Positions 57,281 through 64,000 of a DNA stretch of 64,000 nt are shown here, piece by piece. Both the position numbers and the translations under genes were made by a program. The stretch comes from Gemmatales bacterium. Its GTDB lineage: Bacteria > Planctomycetota > Planctomycetia > Gemmatales > HRBIN36. Every line of letters begins with the position of its first letter. Positions within the stretch are counted from its first letter, which is position 1. The stretch covers positions 55,786 through 119,785 of the forward strand of contig JANXCQ010000012.1 of assembly GCA_025060195.1 (NCBI GenBank), given 5' to 3'. A model generated the notes under the pieces. That model was not told the DNA's origin, did not search any database, and worked only from the letters and a program-made list of their open reading frames with translations.

Positions 57281-58243
57281 ATGCTTTGGGGCGTGTTGCT
57301 GCTTGTGGTCGGAGCGATAGCCGCACTGACCATCTTTCCGCAACTCCATTTGCGGGGCAAATGGCTGGCCGTGGCCCAGGCGGCGTATCGCGAGTCCACC
57401 CGCCAGCCGCTGTTTTGGTTACTGCTGGCCTTCACGACGTTTTTTATGCTCGTGAGTGTCTATCTGCCTTACTTCACGTTCGGCGAAGAACTGAAGATGG
57501 TCAAAGGGCTGGGTTTGAGCGCGATTTTATTGGCCACCTTAATCCTGGCTGTGTTCTCCGCGGGGGTCTCGATTTCGGAGGAAATTGAGGGGCGTACTGC
57601 AGTAACTGTGTTGAGCAAGCCTATGTCGAGGCGTTCGTTTTTGATCGGGAAGTTTGTGGGTATTTTTCTGTCCGCCGTGCTGTTGGCCATGCTTTTGAGC
57701 GTCGTGATGGCCATTGCGGTGTACTATCGCAATGAAATTGAGCCGGAGGAACAACGGCCCCAGCTAGCGGAGATTCAGCACTTGGAACGTTATTTGAGTT
57801 TCCTTCCTAACGCCATACTGGCGGCGGGTCGCTATTTGCTTTACTTGAGCTACGAATTATCGGTGCTGATGCCTGCTATCGTTTGTAACCTGCTCCAAGT
57901 GATGATCCTAACGGGGTTGGCCGTCGCCTTGGCCACGCGGCTACCTGTGGTGGTGAATCTGGTGATCTGCTTGACCGTATTCATTGTGGGCCGCCTATCG
58001 CACATCGTAGTGTATCAATCGGCGCCCGAGCGTGGGGGAAATCCTTTGGTACACGTGATGGCGCAAATCTTCGCCACGATTTTACCGGGCTTCAACTATT
58101 TTGATATGACCGATGCCACTACAGCCGCCATTGACGTTCCGTGGGGGGATTATGTTTTCCACGTAGCGGTGCACAGCGTGGTTTACACGGCGATTGCCTT
58201 ACTGTTCGGCTTAATTCTGTTTGAGGATCGGGATGTGGCCTGA
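57281..58243 (+). CDS. ABC-2 type transporter permease
   Basis: 320 aa with about six or seven membrane helices. ISEEIEGRTAVTVLSKPMSRRSFLIGKF is the coupling-helix region of ABC-2 permeases (NatB/YhaP-like), just before helix pairs. GGGAGGG precedes the ATG. The 3' end is 30 bases before the degenerate ABC protein, so they likely form one unit. No active ATPase is encoded here: the neighbour has lost its ATP-binding motifs, so an ATPase must come from elsewhere. Substrate unknown. Confidence 0.85.
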   Translation: MLWGVLLLVVGAIAALTIFPQLHLRGKWLAVAQAAYRESTRQPLFWLLLAFTTFFMLVSVYLPYFTFGEELKMVKGLGLSAILLATLILAVFSAGVSISEEIEGRTAVTVLSKPMSRRSFLIGKFVGIFLSAVLLAMLLSVVMAIAVYYRNEIEPEEQRPQLAEIQHLERYLSFLPNAILAAGRYLLYLSYELSVLMPAIVCNLLQVMILTGLAVALATRLPVVVNLVICLTVFIVGRLSHIVVYQSAPERGGNPLVHVMAQIFATILPGFNYFDMTDATTAAIDVPWGDYVFHVAVHSVVYTAIALLFGLILFEDRDVA

Positions 58244-58273
58244 CGAGCTTGTTCCTGGCAGGGGAGATCGGTC

Positions 58274-60325
58274 GTGAACGGACAAAAGCCCGCCCCCTTT
58301 GAGCGTGCCTTGCTGCTGCTCAACTATCGCCGAGTCCACCAGTGGATTGCAATTCTCAGTTCCATAGTTTTGGCCACGCTGATTGTGGTGTTGCTTGGGC
58401 TGACGGGGTTGTTCTTGGCCTTGCTCGTCAGTCGTGGCCAGGTGGAAAGCGAGGATCGGCAGGCTTTTTTGGAGAGTAAAGATTTTCATAACCGTTGGCT
58501 GCAAGAAGTGCTGCCGGCAGAGGAAGCACGTCAGCAGTTCCTGGAGCAGCTCCAAAAAGATCAGGGAGTAGGTCTGTTAGCCTTGGCTTGGTCTGCGCAT
58601 AAGCGACAAACGATTTGGGCGCCGGTGTTGGCGTGGATGGTGCGCACTTGGCCGTGGACGCGGCACAATTGGGAGACGATGGTGGCTTTGCTCATCGTGG
58701 CCGTGGTCACCGCTGCGCTCCGCTGGGGCTTGCAGCTGGTGGTGCACTGGTCGGCAAGCGAAGCTGCTTTGGAAGCTGCTACGCGCCTGCGCCGCGGCGT
58801 CTGTTTCCAAACCCTGCGATTGGGCAGCTTGTTTCTGAAACGTGAAGGGTTGAACTATCCCATCAGCGTCTTTACCCGCCATGTCGAGGCAGTGCAAGAG
58901 GGACTTTACCTGTGGCTGACCTCGCGGTGGCGCGAACCGACGCGTTTGCTACTCCTGGCGGTGTTTGCACCCCTGATCGAGTTCGGCACTTCAGGGGGAT
59001 TCCCTTACCTGACGGTGGCGTTCGCATGTCTGGCTTGCCTGACTTGGTTAGTGGGCGGGCAGCTCCTCATCTGGTATCGCCAACGCGAACACGCTTGGAA
59101 CCAACGGGCTGCCGAACAGCTTTCCCTTTTGCAGGAAGGTTTGCGCATGATGCGGCTGGTGCGCGGCTACCTGATGGAGGGGTTCCATCGGCAACGGCTG
59201 GAGCGGCAGCTTGAGCAGTATCAACATCACATCAAGCGACAGCACCTGGTTCGCGTGATGTTCCAACAAACTTCGATCTTGCTCGCCATCCTGGCCCTGA
59301 CGTTATTAGCCTTCGTTGCCGCTTGGAACACGTTAGAAAACCACATGGGCTTGGCCAGCATCCTGACCATGACCCTCACGTTGGGGGCCTTGTTTTTTCC
59401 CATCTCACGTATGCTGCGCGACCGCATCGTGCAGAAACGTGCGTGGGAATCGGCAGCGCACTTGTTTGATTTTCTCGACCAGCCGGGGGAAGTTACCGAA
59501 ACGGGCCAGGCACTGTCGTTCGAGCCGTTACAGCGGGAGTTACAGTTTGAAAATGTCACCCTCCGCTCGCCCCGAGACAATCGGTTGCTGCTCGAGCAAG
59601 TTTCCTTCACGGTCCAGGCTGGGCAGCGCGTCGCCCTGGTCAGTGCGGACCGCGCCACTTTGCATGCCATCGCTTACCTGATGGTGCGCTTTTACGATCC
59701 CGATCACGGTGTGATTCGTGTGGATGGCCAAAATATCCGTCGGGCCACGTTGGAGAGTCTGCGCTCGCAAATCTGCCTGGTGCTGCAATCCGACTTGGTC
59801 TTTACCGACACGGTGGCCAACAACATCAGCTGTGGCCACCCCGCGTACAACCTGCCCAAGATCATAGAAGCAGCGCGCATGGCCCACGCGCATAAATTCA
59901 TCACCAAGTTGCCTCAAGGTTACGATACGGTGATTGGCGAACAGGGCCACGCCTTAACACTGTTCCAACGCTTCCAGATTGCTTTGGCCCGAGCGATTCT
60001 CCGCGACCCGGCAGTGGTCGTGATTGAAGAACCCCCTGTTCAGCTCAGCGAGGAAGAGAAGACCTTGCTCGAGGATACCTACGCCCGTTTTTTGCCACGG
60101 CGCACTGTGTTCTTTATTCCCCATCGGTTTCATACGCTGCGCAGCAGCGACCTGGTTTTATTCTTCCATCAAGGTCGTCTTGAAGGCCGAGGCAAACACC
60201 GCGATCTGCTCAACGAGAGCGAACTGTATCGGCAAATTTGTTTCGTGGAGTTCCATCTCTTGTTGGCCGACCTGGACCACTTCCCGTTTCAATCGGGCGG
60301 ACTGCCCCCTGCCCCAAACGAATGA
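58274..60325 (+). CDS. ABC exporter-like protein with degenerate ATPase domain
   Basis: 683 aa, GTG start after AGGGGAGA. The N-terminal half has six membrane helices in the ABC-exporter layout (about 20-400). The C-terminal half follows the nucleotide-binding-domain alignment from AGQRVALVS to LVLFFHQGRLEGRGKHRDLL, but Walker A (usually GxxGxGKST) reads VSADRATLHA near 455-464, without Gly or Lys; the LSGGQ signature is LTLFQ; and Walker B ends IEEPP. The Q-loop Gln and H-loop His (IPHRFHTL) remain. It cannot hydrolyse ATP in the usual way. It may be a pseudo-ATPase structural or regulatory protein, or a scaffold for another ABC protein. The IMPase-like gene overlaps its stop by four bases. 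Confidence 0.85.
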   Translation: MNGQKPAPFERALLLLNYRRVHQWIAILSSIVLATLIVVLLGLTGLFLALLVSRGQVESEDRQAFLESKDFHNRWLQEVLPAEEARQQFLEQLQKDQGVGLLALAWSAHKRQTIWAPVLAWMVRTWPWTRHNWETMVALLIVAVVTAALRWGLQLVVHWSASEAALEAATRLRRGVCFQTLRLGSLFLKREGLNYPISVFTRHVEAVQEGLYLWLTSRWREPTRLLLLAVFAPLIEFGTSGGFPYLTVAFACLACLTWLVGGQLLIWYRQREHAWNQRAAEQLSLLQEGLRMMRLVRGYLMEGFHRQRLERQLEQYQHHIKRQHLVRVMFQQTSILLAILALTLLAFVAAWNTLENHMGLASILTMTLTLGALFFPISRMLRDRIVQKRAWESAAHLFDFLDQPGEVTETGQALSFEPLQRELQFENVTLRSPRDNRLLLEQVSFTVQAGQRVALVSADRATLHAIAYLMVRFYDPDHGVIRVDGQNIRRATLESLRSQICLVLQSDLVFTDTVANNISCGHPAYNLPKIIEAARMAHAHKFITKLPQGYDTVIGEQGHALTLFQRFQIALARAILRDPAVVVIEEPPVQLSEEEKTLLEDTYARFLPRRTVFFIPHRFHTLRSSDLVLFFHQGRLEGRGKHRDLLNESELYRQICFVEFHLLLADLDHFPFQSGGLPPAPNE

Positions 60326-61158
60326 GTCTGGCCATGGCTACCATTCACGACCTGACGGTCGCGCGAGAAGCGGCAGAAGCGGCCGCTCAGATTATCCTGG
60401 CACATTACCAGCGCATGGAGGCCAAGGATTGGGCTCCCCCCGAAGTCACCACCGCCGCCGACACCCAAGCCCAAGATTGTATCCTAAACTATCTGGCCCA
60501 ACATTTTCCTCAGGACGCGTTCTATGCGGAAGAAAAAACGCCGACTTTGGCGCAGTTACCCCAGCATGCCGATCGGCTGTGGATTATTGACCCCATTGAC
60601 GGCACGCGCGGGTTCGTACTGAAAAACGGCGAGTTTGCCGTGCTTATTGCCCTGGTGGAGCAAGGTGAGCCAGTACTGGGACTGGTACTCGAACCTGCCG
60701 AGCAACGTACCACCTGGGCGCTCCGCGGCCAAGGTTGCTGGATGCAACAAGGCACCAACCCAGCGCAGCGCTGCGCAGTCACTACTACCGCCCTCCTGAG
60801 CCACGCGCGCATCGTTCGCAGTCGAGGCGATGGCCAAAAGACCGTCAAACCTCTGCTACCCGTGGCCGAGGAAATTTTCTGTTATTCCGCGGGTCGGAAG
60901 CTGGCCATGCTCGCCCGTGGCGAAGTGGACTTATATGCCAGCCTGTATCCAGGCTTCCATGTTTGGGACGTTTGTGCCGGCGAAGTTCTAGTCCGCGAAG
61001 CGGGTGGCATCTTCAGCGATGCCTGTGGCCAGCCGATTTGTTATCGCGACCCCGAACGTCCCGTCCACGGGATTCTCGCAGCTAATCCCACTCTCTATCA
61101 CCAGGCGCTGCCTCTACTCAAGCCGCGCATGTTAGCGCGCCTGCGGGCCGACAGTTAG
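60322..61158 (+). CDS. IMPase-family phosphatase, 3'(2'),5'-bisphosphate nucleotidase-like
   Basis: 278 aa from the ATG at 60322, whose ATGA overlaps the previous stop; an ATG at 60334 is an alternative. Metal-binding motifs YAEEKT, IDPIDGTRGFV (Asp-x-x-Asp-Gly-Thr) and HVWDVCAGEVLVREAGG are complete for a Mg2+-dependent, Li+-sensitive phosphatase. The GTRGF form fits HAL2/CysQ-type nucleotidases (removing 3'-phosphate of PAP) better than inositol monophosphatase; histidinol phosphatase is another possibility. Confidence 0.88.
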   Translation: MSLAMATIHDLTVAREAAEAAAQIILAHYQRMEAKDWAPPEVTTAADTQAQDCILNYLAQHFPQDAFYAEEKTPTLAQLPQHADRLWIIDPIDGTRGFVLKNGEFAVLIALVEQGEPVLGLVLEPAEQRTTWALRGQGCWMQQGTNPAQRCAVTTTALLSHARIVRSRGDGQKTVKPLLPVAEEIFCYSAGRKLAMLARGEVDLYASLYPGFHVWDVCAGEVLVREAGGIFSDACGQPICYRDPERPVHGILAANPTLYHQALPLLKPRMLARLRADS

Positions 61159-61382
61159 CGCTAGCGCTCACGTTGGCCTTCGCCAGATCGCTTGGCTCTC
61201 CACGTATCACTATGCTTCTGCCAACACTCCTCGCACCAGCCTGGACGTCGCACGACATAGCTTCTCTGGCTGCTACTGGAATACTGGCCAGTTCGAGGCG
61301 GCAGAGGGCGAAATTCGACACAGCTCTTCCCGCGCGACCGGCCTGGACATGGGCGTCTCACGGACACCCACCCTTAGCGCCC

Positions 61383-61880
61383 TCAGGTCGGGCACAACAC
61401 CGCTGGCAGCCGACTAGGCACAACTGCTCGCCCCTGCCCCATGGTTTCCTGAGCCGGCACGCTCCCCCGCAACAGCCCGGTCGCATTCCCGTGCTGGCGT
61501 AGCAGGCGTAATAACTGCTCTTCGCCCATGGCACCTTCATGGCGGACAACCTGCGCTCGGCCATACCTGTCGCTAATCACTAATGCAGGAAGCTGGCGCA
61601 AGTGAAACTCGCGGGCCAAAAGGCGCCCGTATTCAGCGTCCTCGGCATCCACATAAACCGCATGAAACTGGCTCTCTACGAGCGTGAGCGCTTCCTTTGA
61701 CCACTCGTGAGGCAATAAGCTACGCCACCCATCTTTCCCTCGGCCAATAACCACCAAGACGGGCTTGCCATCCTGGCGTGATTCCCGCAGGGCCTTACCG
61801 TAGTCCCGCTCCCACGCCTGAGCCGCGAGAGCGCTCGCTAAGGCCCAGGCTAAGACCATCCAAAATCGCGCTATGACCAT
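61383..61880 (-). CDS. Exported thioredoxin-fold protein lacking CxxC
   Basis: 165 aa from the ATG at 61880 (GGAAGGGG upstream). Signal peptide about 1-22 (LASALAAQA), then a thioredoxin-like fold with YGKALRESRQDGKPVLVVIGRGKDGW, FHAVYVDAEDAEYGRLLAREFHLRQLPALVISD. The usual WCxxC is replaced by GKDGW, so it cannot do disulphide exchange; the cis-Pro (LPAL) is kept. It resembles planctomycete thioredoxin-family proteins of unknown role. Its stop lies 224 bases from the convergent IMPase-like gene. Confidence 0.8.
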   Translation of the reverse strand: MVIARFWMVLAWALASALAAQAWERDYGKALRESRQDGKPVLVVIGRGKDGWRSLLPHEWSKEALTLVESQFHAVYVDAEDAEYGRLLAREFHLRQLPALVISDRYGRAQVVRHEGAMGEEQLLRLLRQHGNATGLLRGSVPAQETMGQGRAVVPSRLPAVLCPT

Positions 61881-62227
61881 ACCCCTTCCTCCTTGCTGCA
61901 CCTCCTCAAGTTGGCTCGACACAGCCCCACTGCTGTGTTCGCGAAAGTGTTTGTTTGTATGGCTCCAACGAATAAAAGCAACCCAAAAAATCTAATTTTG
62001 CTTACGCTATTTCCCGAATTGATTTTTTCTCGATTACGCTTCCACACCGGTGTAAGCCGGCTGAGAATCTCCCCGCTGGCCGGCAACGCCGCCAATCCTG
62101 GCGTTTGTTCCTTCGATTCTTCTGGGCAACGTCGTAGATTAACGCGGTCGAGGCATGCTAAGCAGCCCTCGTCGTTCAGAACCACCAAGGAAAATACCAG
62201 GCTCCAGCAACGACAACGCCCCACCGA
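61881..62227. other. Intergenic region, ~350 bp
   Basis: It lies upstream of the thioredoxin-fold gene and downstream of an FtsX-type permease, all on the reverse strand. Open frames on both strands (e.g. 61893-62231) are unsupported. An AT-rich stretch at 61960-62040 may hold the promoter of the thioredoxin-fold gene, but no hexamer pair stood out. Confidence 0.45.
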
Positions 62228-63433
62228 TTAACGCAACGCTTCCAGGGGACGGAGGCGCGTCGCCGCCCAGGAAGGTATTAGACCGCCGAGCAAACCCATC
62301 ACCACGGTAAACCAAAATGCGGTTTTCAGCACAAACGGCGTCACCGTAATCTGGAAAACCACCGTCTTGCCCCCGCCTTGACCCGAAGAAATGAAACTTT
62401 TCTGCTCCACCCCGTGAAATAAGCTACCGATAGCCATGCCCGCCAAGCCGCCGAGTAAGGCCAGAAGCATCGCCTCCAAGAGGAAAGAAAGCAAGATTTG
62501 CCAACGCTGATAGCCGAGAATGCGCAACACGGCGATGTCCTTGGTACGCTGGGTAACCGTAGCAAACATGGTGTTCATCAGTCCGAACATACCGCCCACA
62601 GCCATGACCGCCGCGATAAACAGCGCCGCCGCTAAAAACATGGTATTGGCCTCGGACATCCGCTCATAATATTTCGGTTCGGGCACGGCACTGACTTCCA
62701 ACCCCGTGCGATCTTTGATCGTCTCGCAGAACCAGGGCACGAGCGCCGGGTCGCGCAGCCGCAATAGAATCGATGTAAAAAATCGCTGGCCGCGTTCCAC
62801 ATTGTCCTTGCCGAACTCCTGCCCAACGACCTCGCGTTTGGCCCAGGTTTCAGAATCGAACGGCGTGCCCCGCGAATCGAGAATCCCCACCACCTGCCAA
62901 GTCAGCCCCTCCCGGATGTTCAAGGAACTGCCGACGTCTAACCCCAACAAGGCCGCGATCCCCTCCCCCATCACGCACTCATTCCCGACCGCGCTAAACC
63001 AACGCCCCCGCAGTAACCGTAAGCCGTGCACGGCTGCGGCCCGCTGCGGCGCTAGCACACCGCGAATCTGCAGGAAACGATAGCGCGGTCGGCCATCGCG
63101 GGGATCGGGAGGCAGTTGCTGGGTCGCGATGGCATACACTTCTGGGCTAATCAGCGGCTCGCCCGTCGTATCCGTCGCCACATAGTCATTGAGCCAAACG
63201 CGGGCTAAATCCGCTGTATCAGGAATATCGCTGAACAACTCATCGTTGGTACCTTCGCGGAGCACGATCACGTTATCCGGGCGACCCGCACGCCGCGCTA
63301 ACTCGTTGATACCTTCGACGAATGATAACATCACCACCAAAATGGCGACCACCAGTAAGAATCCAAACGCCGTCAACAAGTTGACCCGCCAACGCACCAG
63401 CAGGTTCCGCAGGTTATAGCGAAGCGGAATCAT
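62228..63433 (-). CDS. FtsX/MacB-type ABC transporter permease
   Basis: 401 aa from the ATG at 63433; a TTG at 63442 is less likely. A first membrane helix (about 15-40) is followed by a long outer MacB-like domain (about 45-255), then three helices at the C-terminal end with TQRTKDIAVLRILGYQRWQILLSFLLEAMLLALLGGLAGMAIG, the FtsX core motif. Members export macrolides or lipoproteins or regulate cell-wall enzymes with an ATPase of the MacB/LolD family. The neighbouring permease (upstream, window edge) is a second one of the same kind, so the pair may form a heterodimer; the ATPase is not in the window. Confidence 0.9.
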   Translation of the reverse strand: MIPLRYNLRNLLVRWRVNLLTAFGFLLVVAILVVMLSFVEGINELARRAGRPDNVIVLREGTNDELFSDIPDTADLARVWLNDYVATDTTGEPLISPEVYAIATQQLPPDPRDGRPRYRFLQIRGVLAPQRAAAVHGLRLLRGRWFSAVGNECVMGEGIAALLGLDVGSSLNIREGLTWQVVGILDSRGTPFDSETWAKREVVGQEFGKDNVERGQRFFTSILLRLRDPALVPWFCETIKDRTGLEVSAVPEPKYYERMSEANTMFLAAALFIAAVMAVGGMFGLMNTMFATVTQRTKDIAVLRILGYQRWQILLSFLLEAMLLALLGGLAGMAIGSLFHGVEQKSFISSGQGGGKTVVFQITVTPFVLKTAFWFTVVMGLLGGLIPSWAATRLRPLEALR

Positions 63434-63536
63434 AGGAAGCAAAGACCGGCTCGTGCTGTGCAGTGTAGCGCCACTCCGTGAGAATCAGAAGCGGCATCGG
63501 CGTCGGCAGACATGCTCTTGATTCCCACGTCTGCGT

Positions 63537-64000
63537 TTAGGCGACGCGACGGAAAATCTCCGCGACCTGAACCCGACAGCCGTTGATCGCAGGCCACAGA
63601 CTTCCCATCAAAGCAGTGGCCGTGCCGATCCACGGCCCCCAATAATAAGCCTCCGTCGGCACAAAAAAGATGGGGAAGAATCCTAAAGGCAGTCGAATGC
63701 CTTTGAAGACATAGTTCACCACGACGTGAGGAAGCGCCACGCCCAGCAAGCCTCCAAGTAGGCCGATCAGCACCCCTTCCCCCAGAATGAGCACCAGGAT
63801 TTGTGCGGGCGTAAAGCCTAAAACTTTGAGCACGGCAATCTCGGTAGTGCGTTCCCGGACGGTAATACCAATGGCGTTGGATACCACCACGGCCATCACC
63901 ACGAGAATCGTCGGCACCAGAATGTAACGCACGCCGAAGAGGATGTCCTTGAGCGGCTCGAAAAAGCGGTTGACTGCAGTGGCCGCAGTTTCGCATTTGA
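63537..64000 (-). CDS. FtsX/MacB-type ABC transporter permease, 5' end beyond the window
   Basis: The last 154 codons are visible; the frame is open to the window end with no stop, so the gene begins outside. Visible is the C-terminal FtsX domain: RERTTEIAVLKVLGFTPAQILVLILGEGVLIGLLGGLLGVALPHVVV, with the usual three remaining helices and a final region ending IFRRVA. It belongs with the downstream permease (104 bases apart) as the second subunit of a MacB/LolCE-like transporter. Confidence 0.88.
   Translation of the reverse strand, partial: KCETAATAVNRFFEPLKDILFGVRYILVPTILVVMAVVVSNAIGITVRERTTEIAVLKVLGFTPAQILVLILGEGVLIGLLGGLLGVALPHVVVNYVFKGIRLPLGFFPIFFVPTEAYYWGPWIGTATALMGSLWPAINGCRVQVAEIFRRVA

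Overview
The window reads as chromosome of a planctomycete, most likely family Gemmataceae. The evidence is a TIGR03000-domain protein (a planctomycete-specific family), two DUF1080 sugar-hydrolase-like lipases of secretion, a small protein resembling the Gemmata paralogous families, WD40/PD40/FG-GAP propellers with signal peptides, a Tyr-rich repeat protein, many Gfo/Idh oxidoreductases, and a giant tandem UvrA. Genes lie in short operons on both strands, with many convergent pairs only a few bases apart. No tRNA, rRNA, CRISPR array, prophage or intact insertion sequence was seen.

Layout. 1-11.9 kb: DUF1080, FAH-family hydrolase, glmS, SDR, TIGR03000 protein, Gfo/Idh, propeller, TrmB-like methyltransferase, Tyr-repeat protein, peroxiredoxin, small secreted protein. 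12.0-14.3 kb: a gene-poor stretch, then a WD40 gene whose signal peptide is cut by an in-frame TAA. 14.6-20.7 kb: pyrH-frr, a reverse operon (MBL hydrolase, mannose-1-phosphate guanylyltransferase, ruvX), and a POT peptide transporter. 20.7-27 kb: glutamate dehydrogenase family, LOG-like protein, FG-GAP protein, Trm112-like protein, PD40 protein, pepA. 27-31.7 kb: a reverse-strand metal-linked cluster (ZnuB-type permease, DUF318 permease, His-rich TIGR03943-like protein, HEAT-like secreted protein). 31.9-42.5 kb: DUF1080, Gfo/Idh plus class-III aminotransferase, a small membrane protein with an in-frame TGA, accA, a Ser/Thr kinase, ferredoxin-NADP reductase, a TIM-barrel isomerase and an ECF sigma/anti-sigma-like pair. 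42.6-53.1 kb: tandem UvrA, CbiM-like permease, Smr-less MutS2, a 7Fe ferredoxin and a decayed ferredoxin copy beside it. 53.4-64 kb: Tat-exported DMFase-like protein, a ~2 kb gene-less stretch with degenerate repeats, acylphosphatase, an ABC permease with an ATPase-dead ABC partner, an IMPase-like phosphatase, a thioredoxin-fold protein and two FtsX-type permeases, the last one cut by the window end.

The most notable signals are: (i) a TGA codon at 35598-35600 in a small membrane-protein gene, where the reading frame continues for 53 codons in family-like sequence and a SECIS-like hairpin sits at the expected distance, so this is a candidate selenoprotein; (ii) an ABC exporter-like protein with every ATPase motif destroyed but the fold kept; (iii) two fused UvrA copies carrying a C-terminal duplicated domain; (iv) a frameshifted ferredoxin pseudogene next to its intact parent; (v) a 30-bp inverted repeat at 35907-36024. 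Function calls rest on motif reading by eye; no database search was possible.
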